The translations under genes were made by a program, and so were the position numbers. Positions 42,059 to 50,879 of a stretch of DNA of 64,000 bases are shown in pieces. Origin of the DNA: BJHL01 sp040378885 (lineage in GTDB: Bacteria > Planctomycetota > Phycisphaerae > Phycisphaerales > UBA1924). The notes under the pieces were generated by a model. The model was not told the origin of the DNA, searched no databases, and saw only the letters and a program-made list of their open reading frames with translations. The stretch spans positions 1-64,000 of the forward strand of contig JBKDAN010000016.1 in assembly GCA_046316615.1 (NCBI GenBank). Direction: 5' to 3'. Numbering within the stretch: the first letter of the stretch is position 1; each line of letters opens with the position of its first letter.

Positions 42059-44335
42059 ATGCCACGTGCCAGCCAGTCGGTTGATGACAAGAAGGGCGAA
42101 AGCAAAGCCAAGACCACGCGCAAGAAGGCGAAGGCCGACGACGCGGTGGAGAGCAAGCCCGAGAAGGCCGAGAAGAGTTCGGCCCGCAGTGAGGCGCGCA
42201 CGGAAAGTCGCAGTGAAGCTCGCGCCGAGAGCCGCGTGGAAACTCCTCGCGAAGATCGACGGGACGATCGCCGTGAAGATCGCCCCATGCCGGCTCCGCC
42301 GCCGCGCACGTTGGGTGGCGGCTGGAACGGCGGCGAGCCGCGCCGCGTGGCGCGCACGGATTGGCCGGGTGGCGGCGGCGGCGGCGATGCACGCCCCGCA
42401 CGACCCAGCGGCGATCGGCCCGCGAGTGAACGGCCTTCGGGCGATAGGCCTTCCGGAGATCGGCCTTCAGGCGAAAGGGGCGGGGAGCGCGTTGAACGCG
42501 TGGACTTTGATCGGCGTGAAGATCGGCGCGATGAGCGCGGTGAGCGTCGTGATGAACGGCCCGAACGCCGCGAGGATTGGAACGATCGACCCGAGCGTCG
42601 CGATGAACGGCGCGAAGAGCGCGGCGAAGATCGTCCGCGTGCGGAAAACGCCGGCCAGCAGCAAGACAACGCCGGTGGCGCAGCCAACGGCGGAAACGGT
42701 GGTAATGGCGGCAATGCCGGCAACGGCGGCGGCGAACGTCGCGATGAACGCGGCGATCGTGGCGATCGAGGTGACCGCGGTTACAACCAAGGCGGCCAGT
42801 ATGGTGGCGTCCAGCAGTACGGCAACGATCCGTACGGCGGCGATCGCTTCCGTCGCAAGAAGAAGCGTCGTCGCGGTGGTGGCGGCGCCCCGGGCTTTGG
42901 CGGTGGCGGCGGTGGTGGTGGGGGCGGAGGCAACTACAACAACCAGCCCCATAGCGGCGGGCCGAACCGCGCGCAGCGCTTTGATCCCACGCTGCCCAGC
43001 GATGAAGAACTTGAACGCGAAGCGATGGAGCTCGAACGCGCCATCGCGAACGCCGATCCGGCGAGCCTGGCGCAGACGCTCCACGCGAATCAACTGCAGG
43101 ACATGAGCCTGCCGCAGATTCACGAACTGGCGGACAAGGAAGGCTTCACCGAGTATCAGAGCACGCCCAAGCAGGAACTGATCTTCAAGGTGCTCAAAGC
43201 CCGCGCCGCGCGGCAGGGTCTGCTGATTGGTGAAGGCACGCTGGAAATCATGCCTGATGGCTTCGGCTTCCTGCGCAGCCCCGAGCAGAGCTACTTGCAC
43301 GGACCCGATGACATCTACGTGAGCGCGTCGCTCATTCGCAAGCATGGCTTGCGTCGCGGCATGCAGGTTCGCGGCTGGATTCGTCCGCCCAAGGACAACG
43401 CCCGCAACTTCGCGCTGCTGAAGGTTGACGCGGTGAACGGGCGCGACCCCAAGGTCATCAGCAAGCTGATCAACTTTGAAGATCTCACGCCGCTGCACCC
43501 CGAGCGCCGGTTTGTGCTTGAGACCGCGCCGGATGAGATTGAGTGCCGCATCGTGGACCTGGTCGCGCCGCTGGGCTTTGGTCAGCGTGCGCTGATCGTC
43601 GCTCCGCCCCGCACCGGCAAGACGGTGCTGCTGCAGAAGATGACCAAGGCCATCAGCAAGAACTTCTCCAAGGCGAAGATCATCGTGCTGCTGGTGGACG
43701 AGCGTCCGGAAGAAGTGACGGACTTCCGCCGCAACGTGACGGGCGGCGTGGAAGTGGTGGCGAGCACGTTTGACGAGCAGAGCCACCGCCACGTGCAGGT
43801 TGCGGAGATGGTGATTGAGAAGGCCAAGCGCATGGTTGAGTTCGGTGATGACGTCGTCATCTTCCTGGACTCCATCACACGTCTGGCTCGCGCGTACAAC
43901 AGCGAGACCAGCAACAGCGGCCGCATCATGACGGGTGGTCTTGATGCCAACGCCCTGCAGCGGCCCAAGAAGTTCTTCGGCGCGGCTCGCGCGATTGAAA
44001 AGGGTGGCAGCCTGACGATCATCGCGACGGCGCTGGTGGACACCGGCAGCAAGATGGATGAAGTCATCTTCGAAGAGTTCAAGGGCACGGGCAACAGCGA
44101 ACTCCACCTTGATCGCAAGCTGATGGACAAGCGCATCTATCCGTGCATCGACATTCCCGCCAGCGGCACGCGTCGCGAAGAGCTGCTGCTGGACCCCAAG
44201 GAACTGGAACTGGTGCACCGCCTGCGCAAGGTGCTCGCCGACATGAACGTCGTGGAAGCGATGGAACTCATGAAGGGCAAGCTGAAGAAGGTGAAGACCA
44301 ACGCCGAGTTCCTCATGACGATGGCGATGGGCTAA
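42059..44335 (+). CDS. rho: transcription termination factor Rho with long disordered N-terminal extension
   Basis: A hexameric RNA helicase that ends transcription. At 758 residues it is about 340 longer than E. coli Rho. Residues 1-310 are extremely rich in Arg, Glu, Asp and Gly (SDRPSGDRPSGE-type repeats, a poly-Gly stretch at about 281-290, and RRKKKRRRGGG), then a short helical Rho_N region (LHANQLQDMSLPQIHELADK, about 340), a cold-shock-like RNA-binding domain (MPDGFGFLRSPEQSYLHGPDDIYVS), and the ATPase with Walker A APPRTGKT (about 515), VDERPEEVTDFRR, VVIFLDSITRLARAYN and the Q/R-loop region. Such extensions occur in some actinobacteria, where they bind RNA or help condensates. The start is at 42059 by homology and lack of alternatives; no ribosome site. 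Confidence 0.95.
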   Translation: MPRASQSVDDKKGESKAKTTRKKAKADDAVESKPEKAEKSSARSEARTESRSEARAESRVETPREDRRDDRREDRPMPAPPPRTLGGGWNGGEPRRVARTDWPGGGGGGDARPARPSGDRPASERPSGDRPSGDRPSGERGGERVERVDFDRREDRRDERGERRDERPERREDWNDRPERRDERREERGEDRPRAENAGQQQDNAGGAANGGNGGNGGNAGNGGGERRDERGDRGDRGDRGYNQGGQYGGVQQYGNDPYGGDRFRRKKKRRRGGGGAPGFGGGGGGGGGGGNYNNQPHSGGPNRAQRFDPTLPSDEELEREAMELERAIANADPASLAQTLHANQLQDMSLPQIHELADKEGFTEYQSTPKQELIFKVLKARAARQGLLIGEGTLEIMPDGFGFLRSPEQSYLHGPDDIYVSASLIRKHGLRRGMQVRGWIRPPKDNARNFALLKVDAVNGRDPKVISKLINFEDLTPLHPERRFVLETAPDEIECRIVDLVAPLGFGQRALIVAPPRTGKTVLLQKMTKAISKNFSKAKIIVLLVDERPEEVTDFRRNVTGGVEVVASTFDEQSHRHVQVAEMVIEKAKRMVEFGDDVVIFLDSITRLARAYNSETSNSGRIMTGGLDANALQRPKKFFGAARAIEKGGSLTIIATALVDTGSKMDEVIFEEFKGTGNSELHLDRKLMDKRIYPCIDIPASGTRREELLLDPKELELVHRLRKVLADMNVVEAMELMKGKLKKVKTNAEFLMTMAMG

Positions 44336-44356
44336 AGCCAAATCTCACACGAAATG

Positions 44357-44384
44357 AAACGGACGCTGCGAGGCGTCCGTTTTT
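44357..44384 (+). terminator. intrinsic terminator after rho
   Basis: AAACGGACGC and GCGTCCGTTT form a 10-bp perfect stem with a TGCGAG loop, followed by further T residues. The palindrome is extended by GAAATG/CATTTC, so it may serve the convergent gene too. Confidence 0.9.
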
Positions 44385-44403
44385 CATTTCGTGCGCGGAT
44401 TGC

Positions 44404-45321
44404 TCATCGCGTTTCGCGCATGCGCCACCACGCGGGCGGCTCGAATCGCGTGCGCACGCGGCGGTCCCAGCACATCACTTCTTCGGGCGTTGCAGGTGGC
44501 AACAGCGGGTAGTGCGTGCCGCACTCGGGGCAGCGGGCGGGACCGGCGTGGATGCCTTCGCGGAGTAGCGACTGATCGTGCTCGACGCTGGAGAGGTCGT
44601 AGTCGCAGTGGGGGCACTGATTCGTGGAGCGCTGGACGTCGGTGAACTTGCTGAGGTTGGGTAGCAAGCGTGTACGCAGCATGGCATGTGCCGCGACTGC
44701 CATGCCTGCTGCCACGAACGCGACGACGATGAGCGACGTGCTGCCCGTCCACATGATCGCGGCGCCCGCCAGCACATACATCGCGCCTGACAGCCGCGCG
44801 GCGTTTCTCGCGTCGGCCTGCAGCCATCGCCAGCCGAAGACACACTGCGATCTCTCCATCGCGGCGCGGTACGCATGGCGAGCGGCGATGCGCTCGGCGG
44901 CCATTTCTCGGGTGAGCACAGGCTTTATCAGGTTGCGTGTGGGTGCGAGCCGCGCTCGTCGTGTCGCGGCGAGGTGACGCAGCACATCACGCTTTCGCAG
45001 CGTGAACAGAATCCTCAGCACGCCCACCATCGCGACCAGGCTCCCTGCGTACATCGCCGGCATGCCAGGCGTCTTGAAGCTGGCCCACAGCCACACGGCA
45101 AGAACGATGGCGGGAATCGTCAGCACAGGCACCAGCCCGAAGACGAGTTCCGCCAGCAGCGCGTGTTTGCGTGCGAGCCGACGCACCCATTCAGGACGCC
45201 AAGGCAGCAAACGTGTCTCCGCGGGATACACGAGCGACACTTCGGCGTTGGCGATGATGTCGATGGTGGAGACGCGTGGCATGGGAGCGGGTGAAGCGGC
45301 GCGATTTGCAGGCCGTGTCAT
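44404..45321 (-). CDS. membrane protein with C-terminal zinc ribbon, unknown function
   Basis: A 305-residue protein. Start at the ATG at 45321; the upstream GTG at 45342 is also in frame. Four likely membrane segments: LVPVLTIPAIVLAVWLWASF, AMYAGSLVAMVGVLRILF, LSGAMYVLAGAAIMW and LIVVAFVAAGMAVAAHAML. After them comes a zinc ribbon, CPHCDYDLS...CPECGTHYPLLP, on the cytoplasmic side by the positive-inside rule. Many planctomycete membrane proteins carry such ribbons ('CPxCxYDLxG...CPECG'). The gene at 47057 is similar in type but inverts the order. Function unknown. It converges on rho. Confidence 0.65.
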   Translation of the reverse strand: MTRPANRAASPAPMPRVSTIDIIANAEVSLVYPAETRLLPWRPEWVRRLARKHALLAELVFGLVPVLTIPAIVLAVWLWASFKTPGMPAMYAGSLVAMVGVLRILFTLRKRDVLRHLAATRRARLAPTRNLIKPVLTREMAAERIAARHAYRAAMERSQCVFGWRWLQADARNAARLSGAMYVLAGAAIMWTGSTSLIVVAFVAAGMAVAAHAMLRTRLLPNLSKFTDVQRSTNQCPHCDYDLSSVEHDQSLLREGIHAGPARCPECGTHYPLLPPATPEEVMCWDRRVRTRFEPPAWWRMRETR

Positions 45322-45522
45322 GCGATGCACGCACGTGCGCACGTGTCATCACGATGATAAGAGCTGCAAACCCGACACAGAACTCCGCGTCTCGCTGTCT
45401 CGCGCCGCCGATGCGTCAACGCTTTCCTACCATGTGGTACGCCGGACAACGGAGCCGGTCGTTCGCACTTTGCGTCTTCGCCCCCGCAACGGAAGGTGGG
45501 CGAGTGACGGCAGGAGTTTGAC

Positions 45523-47022
45523 ATGTCGAGCAAGCCCATGATCGCACTGGCGGCGGGAGACGGAATCGGTCCTGAAATCATGCAGGCCACGTTGGACCTG
45601 TTTCGCGAAGCCAAGGTCCATGATCACGTTGATTTCGTCAACGTTGAGATGGGCAAGAGCGTCTTTGACAAGGGCGACTCGCGCGGCATGACTGATCCGG
45701 CGATTCGCACCACCGAAGATTGCGGCATCCTCTTCAAGGGGCCGATGGAAACGCCCAAGGGTGGCGGCGGCAAGAGCATCAACGTGACGCTGCGCAAGAT
45801 GTTCAATGCGTACGCGAACTTCCGGCACTTCAAGACGCTGCCGGGTGTGACGACGGTGTACAGCAAGGCCGGCATCAACCTCGACATGACGATCGTCCGC
45901 GAGAACATCGAGGACACGTATGGCGGCGTCGAGCACCGGCTGAGCAATGACATGATTCAGTGCAAGCGACTGATCAGCGCGCCAGGGTGCGATCAGGTGC
46001 ATCGCTACGCCTTCCAGACGGCTCGCAAGATGGGCATCAAGAAGGTGCACTGCGGCCACAAGGCCAACATCATGAAGATGACGGACGGCCTGTTCCTGGA
46101 GCGCTTCAAGCGCACCGCGCAGGACTTTCCGGAGATTGAAACGGGCGATGTGATCGTCGATGCACTGTGCATGAACCTCGTGGTGAAGCCCCAGCAGTAT
46201 CAGATGATCGTGCTGCCCAATCTGCAGGGTGACATCGTGAGTGACTTGTGTGCGGGGCTTGTGGGTGGTCTGGGCTTTGCGCCTTCGGCGAACATCGGCC
46301 GGCACATCAGCATCTTTGAAGCGGTGCACGGCACGGCGCCGGATATCGCGGGCAAGGGCATCGCGAATCCGACGAGCCTGATTCTGAGCGGCATCATGAT
46401 GCTGCGCCATGTGGGGCTGCTGAAGCAGGCGGCACAGATTGAGAACGCGCTGCTGGCGGCGCTGGAGAGCGGCGTGCACACGGGTGACTTTGGTGACCCG
46501 ACGATGAAGAACTACAAGCCTGCGGTGGGCACCAAGGAGTTCACGCAGGCGATCATCGGCAAGCTGGGCAGCAAGCCCGAGACCGTGCCCGCTGTGCCGG
46601 TGCCCGAGCAGGGTTCGTGGGCGATCGAGAAGAGCGCTCGCCCTGCCGGACAGCAGGTGATTCGCACGTTTACCAATGTCATCACGCATGTGGTGGGGTG
46701 TGATATCTACCTCGATACGCCGCTTGCTCCAGCGAGCGTGGCGGAAGAGATGCAGCGGTGCTGTGCGGACACGCCGTTCAGCCTGACGCTGATCAGCAAT
46801 CGCGGCACGCAGGTGTGGCCCACGGGCAGCGTGTACACCGAGTGCGTGGACTATTACCGCGTGCGGTTTGAGCTGAAGAAGGATCTGCCGGTGGGGACCA
46901 TCGGCCAGAGCCGAGCGGTCGCGCTGATGGACAAGATCGCGGAGAAGTTCACGATCTGCAGTTTTGAACTGCTGCGGACGTTTGATGGGATCAAGGGGTA
47001 TAGCTTGGCGCAGGGGCAGTAA
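45523..47022 (+). CDS. icd: isocitrate dehydrogenase (long, Thermus/Rickettsia-like type)
   Basis: Oxidises isocitrate to 2-oxoglutarate and CO2 in the TCA cycle. AGGAG lies before the ATG at 45523. The 499 residues fit the class with an extra C-terminal domain of about 150 residues, as in Thermus and Rickettsia, rather than the 416-residue E. coli type. Motifs are AAGDGIGPEI, SINVTLRKMFNAYANFR (substrate binding), IVRENIEDTYGG, KANIMKMTDGLF, LQGDIVSDLCAGLVGGLG (metal ligands) and FEAVHGTAPDIAGKGIANP. Whether NAD or NADP is used cannot be safely read. The C-terminal part (TFTNVITHVVGCDIYLD) matches the extension. It stands before an unknown membrane protein. Confidence 0.93.
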   Translation: MSSKPMIALAAGDGIGPEIMQATLDLFREAKVHDHVDFVNVEMGKSVFDKGDSRGMTDPAIRTTEDCGILFKGPMETPKGGGGKSINVTLRKMFNAYANFRHFKTLPGVTTVYSKAGINLDMTIVRENIEDTYGGVEHRLSNDMIQCKRLISAPGCDQVHRYAFQTARKMGIKKVHCGHKANIMKMTDGLFLERFKRTAQDFPEIETGDVIVDALCMNLVVKPQQYQMIVLPNLQGDIVSDLCAGLVGGLGFAPSANIGRHISIFEAVHGTAPDIAGKGIANPTSLILSGIMMLRHVGLLKQAAQIENALLAALESGVHTGDFGDPTMKNYKPAVGTKEFTQAIIGKLGSKPETVPAVPVPEQGSWAIEKSARPAGQQVIRTFTNVITHVVGCDIYLDTPLAPASVAEEMQRCCADTPFSLTLISNRGTQVWPTGSVYTECVDYYRVRFELKKDLPVGTIGQSRAVALMDKIAEKFTICSFELLRTFDGIKGYSLAQGQ

Positions 47023-47044
47023 AGCGGGCACTTGCGTCCTGCTG

Positions 47045-47050
47045 TAGACT
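47045..47050 (+). promoter_or_regulatory. candidate leaderless promoter -10 for the gene at 47057
   Basis: TAGACT ends six bases before the GTG at 47057. GAGG follows it and could instead be a very close ribosome site, so the case is ambiguous. Confidence 0.35.
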
Positions 47051-47056
47051 GAGGCG

Positions 47057-47863
47057 GTGAAGACCGCTGACACAACCACCAAGAACACGTCTCATGCGAG
47101 GCGTGTTTTTTGTTGGGTGGTTTGGCTGCCTTACGCACTGGCAGTGTTCTGTGTGTGGGGGTTTGTGTTTGATGTGCAAGCAGGATGGGGACGCGATCCA
47201 GCGGTGCAGCACCATCTGATGAGCTGGGTGCAGCAGTGCCGGGAGCTGTTCATTCTCGCAGGGCTCACGATTGTCGGTCCCTTGGTTTTGTTTTACGCGG
47301 TGCGCGTCATGTTCGTTTACGTTGCGAGTGGTCGCAAGTCTGGTCGCAAGTTGGCGAGCCGAGCCGATCGATGTCCGCAGTGCGGGTACACGCTGCCGGA
47401 AGCGGGCACGCAGATGTGTCCGGAGTGTGGGCGGACGTGGACAGAGGCGGACCGCGTCAGGCCTTCAGTATTGATGCGGACAATCAAGGACATGGCGTGG
47501 CTGCGACGTTTCACGCTTGCGTGCATTGTGGGTTTTGTCGGCGGGCCGGCGCTGGCGATGCTGGAGACAGCGCTTGTGCGACATTTCGCGGAGAGAGCTT
47601 TTGCCATGCCGCCGCCAACGAGTGATTCAGTACCGAAAGTCACCGCGAAGGACTATGTCTCGGGGTGGGTAGATGCGGAGTATCTGTACTCTGATCAGCC
47701 GGGAGGACGGTTGTACTGGTCGCCTGGCTACTGGAAGCACGTGGACTATTACGCGAATCGCCAGCCGCAGATCTTCAGGCCGAGCTTTCGGATCGTGCCG
47801 TGGTTTGGGATGGGCGCGAAGTTCGCACAGCCGTGGGGACGGGTGTTTGTGGACTTTGATTGA
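47057..47863 (+). CDS. membrane protein with central zinc ribbon, unknown function
   Basis: A 268-residue protein from the GTG at 47057. Two membrane segments (VVWLPYALAVFCVWGFVF, LFILAGLTIVGPLVLFYAVRVMFVYVA) precede a zinc ribbon (CPQCGYTLPEAGTQMCPECGRTW, about 112-134), and a third segment follows (FTLACIVGFVGGPALAMLE). The C-terminal 90 residues are Trp/Tyr-rich and may be extracytoplasmic. The ribbon is close to that of the protein at 44404. It has no assigned function. It overlaps the upstream reading of the SOUL gene and probably starts a short operon through 50.8 kb. Confidence 0.6.
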   Translation: MKTADTTTKNTSHARRVFCWVVWLPYALAVFCVWGFVFDVQAGWGRDPAVQHHLMSWVQQCRELFILAGLTIVGPLVLFYAVRVMFVYVASGRKSGRKLASRADRCPQCGYTLPEAGTQMCPECGRTWTEADRVRPSVLMRTIKDMAWLRRFTLACIVGFVGGPALAMLETALVRHFAERAFAMPPPTSDSVPKVTAKDYVSGWVDAEYLYSDQPGGRLYWSPGYWKHVDYYANRQPQIFRPSFRIVPWFGMGAKFAQPWGRVFVDFD

Positions 47864-47895
47864 AGCAAATCCTGCAAGCGATCCCGAGCGAATCC

Positions 47896-48825
47896 ATGGG
47901 CATGTCCCGCAAACTCTCGCTGTATTCTCTGGCCGCGTTCACCTCTGCTTTGGCGATTTTGCCTCCCGTGCTCATGGGGTGCCGGACGATGAAGTCGCCG
48001 CCCAAGGATGCTCCGCGAGTGGATGTGACTGCACCGAGTGCGAATGTGGCGGGCGGCAGTGCGACTGCGGTGAGCGAGGCTGTACCTGCCGCTGCGCCGG
48101 TTGCGGCTGTTGTGGCGGCGCCGGCGGTGACGCTGCCTGAGGCGGGCAAGTCGGTGCGGCTGGCGGGTGATCCGGCGATCACCGTGACCAAGCAAGGCGA
48201 CTTTCACATCGCGGGGCAGCACATGATTGATACGCCGCTGCCGGTGGGGTACCCGGCGCCGACGCCTCCTGAGACGATTGAGATCAAGACGTATCCGACG
48301 CTGCGCCGCGCGGAAGTTGGTGGCGAGCGCGATGGTGTGCGCAGCAATGGGCGGGCGGGTTTCTGGCCGCTCTTTCGGCACATTCAGCGGCGTGATATTG
48401 AGATGACCTCGCCCGTGGAGATGGACTTCAAGGGCATTGCGGCGAGCGCGGGGTTGAGCGCGGATGCGCCGGTGCTTGCGTCGGACGTGAAGACTGAAAA
48501 CGTGCCTGCGGTGGATATCAATGACGCGCAGTGGACGATGAGCTTTCTGTATCGCTACACCGACCAAGCTGATGCAGGCGTTGACCCGGAAGACAAGCGC
48601 GTGCTGGTGGTGGACACCACGCCCGTGACGGTGATCGCGGCGGGTGTGGCGGGCAGCCCCAACAACCGCACGGTGAACAAGGGCGTGGCGGCGCTGCGGG
48701 AGTTCCTGGCGAACAACCCGCAGTACGTGCCAGCGGGTGATATCCGCGGGCTGTTCTACAACGACCCGATGGTGCCTGAGAACCGCAAGTGGGCGGAGAT
48801 TCAGATTCCGGTGACGTTGAAGTGA
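47896..48825 (+). CDS. SOUL/heme-binding-family lipoprotein
   Basis: A 309-residue protein with an N-terminal signal ending in a lipobox (PPVLMGC, Cys about 35), an Ala/Pro/Val-rich linker, and a SOUL-type domain: TYPTLRRAEVGGERDG, GFWPLFRHIQRRDIEMTSPVEMDF, and the C-terminal 'FLANNPQYVPAGDIRGLFYNDPMVP'. In the family the 'I.MTSPV' block is the signature. SOUL proteins bind heme in some eukaryotes; in bacteria the role is mostly unknown, and no heme axial residue can be named here. Start: ATG at 47896 (47902 possible); both lack a good ribosome site. It lies 58 bases before pabA. Confidence 0.75.
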   Translation: MGMSRKLSLYSLAAFTSALAILPPVLMGCRTMKSPPKDAPRVDVTAPSANVAGGSATAVSEAVPAAAPVAAVVAAPAVTLPEAGKSVRLAGDPAITVTKQGDFHIAGQHMIDTPLPVGYPAPTPPETIEIKTYPTLRRAEVGGERDGVRSNGRAGFWPLFRHIQRRDIEMTSPVEMDFKGIAASAGLSADAPVLASDVKTENVPAVDINDAQWTMSFLYRYTDQADAGVDPEDKRVLVVDTTPVTVIAAGVAGSPNNRTVNKGVAALREFLANNPQYVPAGDIRGLFYNDPMVPENRKWAEIQIPVTLK

Positions 48826-48872
48826 GTGTGGGATGGGCGGGCGGTAGACGGGGGTTTACGCGCTTTGGTTCC

Positions 48873-48878
48873 TATCCT
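48873..48878 (+). promoter_or_regulatory. candidate leaderless promoter -10 of the pabA/trpG-like gene
   Basis: TATCCT ends five bases before the GTG start at 48884; there is no ribosome site. Confidence 0.5.
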
Positions 48879-48883
48879 CCCGC

Positions 48884-49537
48884 GTGATTCTTCTGATTGA
48901 CAACTACGACTCGTTCACGTGGAATCTGGTGCAGCGACTGGGCGAGATTGATCGGTCGCTGGTGGTCGGCCGCGACCTGCTTGTGGTGCGGAATGACAAG
49001 ATCACGCCGGATGAAGCGGCGGCGCTGCGCGATGGCAACGGGCCGACGCGGCTGATCATTTCGCCCGGGCCCTGCACGCCGAAGGAGGCTGGGGTTTCGG
49101 CGGCGATGATCGAGCGGTTTGCGGGGAAGATTCCGATTTTGGGCGTGTGTCTGGGGCACCAGACGATGGCCGACATGCATGGCATGACGGTGACGCGGCA
49201 TGTGGTGCCCATGCATGGCAAGATCAGCGCGATTCGGCACAATGACCAAGGCGTGTTTCGCGGGCTGACCAATCCGTTTGATGCGACGCGCTATCACTCG
49301 CTGGTGGTGCTGGAGGAGACGATTCCGCCGCGCAAGCAGGGTGAAGATGGCTGGGAAGTGACGGCGTGGACGGATGAGCCCGTGGGTGAAAGCGGCGCGA
49401 CGCGGCGTGTGGTGATGGGGCTGCGGCGTGTGTGGGCGGACCCGCGCAAGCCGGTGCTCGAAGGCGTGCAGTTCCATCCGGAGAGCTTCTTGACGACGCA
49501 AGGCGTCGGGCTTTTGACGAACTTCTTGAGGGCGTAA
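48884..49537 (+). CDS. pabA: glutamine amidotransferase component of anthranilate or aminodeoxychorismate synthase
   Basis: Supplies ammonia from glutamine to a chorismate-using partner for tryptophan or folate synthesis. The 217 residues have all class I amidotransferase motifs: LLIDNYDSFTWNL at the N-terminus, IISPGPCTPKEAG (oxyanion loop), LGVCLGHQ (nucleophile Cys), RYHSLVV and GVQFHPES (His and Glu of the triad). The partner (TrpE or PabB) is not in the window, so trpG is an equal name; many bacteria use one such subunit for both. Starts with GTG, probably leaderless. The metallopeptidase gene follows after two bases, so the two are probably co-transcribed. Confidence 0.9.
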   Translation: MILLIDNYDSFTWNLVQRLGEIDRSLVVGRDLLVVRNDKITPDEAAALRDGNGPTRLIISPGPCTPKEAGVSAAMIERFAGKIPILGVCLGHQTMADMHGMTVTRHVVPMHGKISAIRHNDQGVFRGLTNPFDATRYHSLVVLEETIPPRKQGEDGWEVTAWTDEPVGESGATRRVVMGLRRVWADPRKPVLEGVQFHPESFLTTQGVGLLTNFLRA

Positions 49538-49539
49538 AG

Positions 49540-50805
49540 ATGAACCAATGCGTGCGAGTGCTGATTGCGAGCGTGGGTCTGGCGTGTGCGGTGGTGTCGC
49601 CATCGGCGTTTGCGCGCGATGATGCCGCGGCGATGGAAGCGCCGGCGGCTGCGGCTGTTTCGGCGGATCAGATTGCGCTGGTGCGCGAACTTGTCGCGAC
49701 GATGCAGACCACGACCGCTGCGGGCGACGCGGCGGGGTATCTCGCGCTGGTGGATCGGGCGGAGCACGAGTGGTGGCACGAGCAGCAGGCGTGGGCGAAA
49801 GACATTGCGAGCAAGACGCCTGTGGCGATGACGATTACGGCGGGCGATGACTGGTCGCTCACGACGTATGACGGCGTGCCTGCGGTGGAAGTGTCGCTCG
49901 CGTGGCGCTGGACGCCCAAGGCGGATGATCGCGTGGCGAGCGAGCCCAAAGAGGGCGAGACTGCTGCGCCCAGGCAGGAACCTAAAGAGCGCGAGCTGAC
50001 ATTTCGCGCGCGATTTGTCGAGCGCGACGGCGGGCTGCGGTACGCGGGCGAGGCCTGGCAGACAGTGGAGCGCGAGGGCGTGATCGTCGCGTTTGATCCC
50101 GGGCTGGAAGACAGCGCGGCCGCGGCGGCGGAAGCGTTCGCGAAGATTCGCAGCGGCGTGGAGCGCGAGCTGGGTGTAGAGGGCGGCGCGATTGCGACGC
50201 GGACGCAGCGCATCAAGCTGTATGGATCCATGCGGCACTTGCAGCACAGCATCTATCCGAGTTATGTGTTCGGGCTGAGCGGTTGGAACGAGCCGAACGA
50301 ATCCATCAAGGCGCTGACCAAGCCTGGTGCGACGGAGAAGAGCTTTATTGGTTTGCTCGCGCATGAGTATGGTCACGTGGCGAGCTTCGAACTGGGGCCC
50401 AAGGCGAACTTGATGCCTTGGTGGACGCTGGAGGGTGTGGCGGAATTGATGGTTGATCCGCACGATGCGAGTCTTGCAGAGCGCTCGCGGCGGCAGGTGC
50501 GCGGCTGGGCGAAGGAAGGTACGCTGACAGAGCTGGCAGAACTGGCGGACTTTGAGAAAGTGCCGCTGAAGCTGCACGGGCGGGTGTATCGCCAGGGGCA
50601 CGACATGGTGCTGTTTGTGACGCAGCAGTATGGACGCGAGCGGCGCAATGCGTGGCTGGCGGCAATGTCGCAGGGAAAGACGATTGACGTGGCCAGCAGT
50701 GAAGTGCTGGGCACGGAGTGGCCAGCGGTGGAGCAGGCGTGGCGCGAAGCGGTGATCGTTGAGCCTGCCGAGCCGGCCCAGCCGGTTGAGCCGTCGGCCA
50801 AGTGA
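49540..50805 (+). CDS. exported gluzincin-type metallopeptidase
   Basis: A 421-residue exported protein. ATG at 49540 with GAGGG before it; signal peptide VLIASVGLACAVVSPSAFA. A helical region (residues 30-100) and a DUF-like beta domain are followed by the zinc site: LLAHEYGHVASFE (HExxH, about 270) and WWTLEGVAELM, with a Glu some 25 residues on as third ligand, the layout of peptidase MA/DUF2268-like gluzincins. The tail is Pro/Glu-rich. The substrate is unknown. It begins two bases after the pabA stop; the genes have no obvious metabolic link. Confidence 0.75.
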   Translation: MNQCVRVLIASVGLACAVVSPSAFARDDAAAMEAPAAAAVSADQIALVRELVATMQTTTAAGDAAGYLALVDRAEHEWWHEQQAWAKDIASKTPVAMTITAGDDWSLTTYDGVPAVEVSLAWRWTPKADDRVASEPKEGETAAPRQEPKERELTFRARFVERDGGLRYAGEAWQTVEREGVIVAFDPGLEDSAAAAAEAFAKIRSGVERELGVEGGAIATRTQRIKLYGSMRHLQHSIYPSYVFGLSGWNEPNESIKALTKPGATEKSFIGLLAHEYGHVASFELGPKANLMPWWTLEGVAELMVDPHDASLAERSRRQVRGWAKEGTLTELAELADFEKVPLKLHGRVYRQGHDMVLFVTQQYGRERRNAWLAAMSQGKTIDVASSEVLGTEWPAVEQAWREAVIVEPAEPAQPVEPSAK

Positions 50806-50879
50806 TGTTCAACTAATGGCCAGATGTACGGTGTGAGACGCGAACGATTCACGGTTGGACGAAGCGCAGAGACACTTGC

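Noticed and set aside
41847..43106. 419-codon frame upstream of and overlapping rho
   Set aside because: Arg/Ala-rich shadow of the rho extension in another frame.
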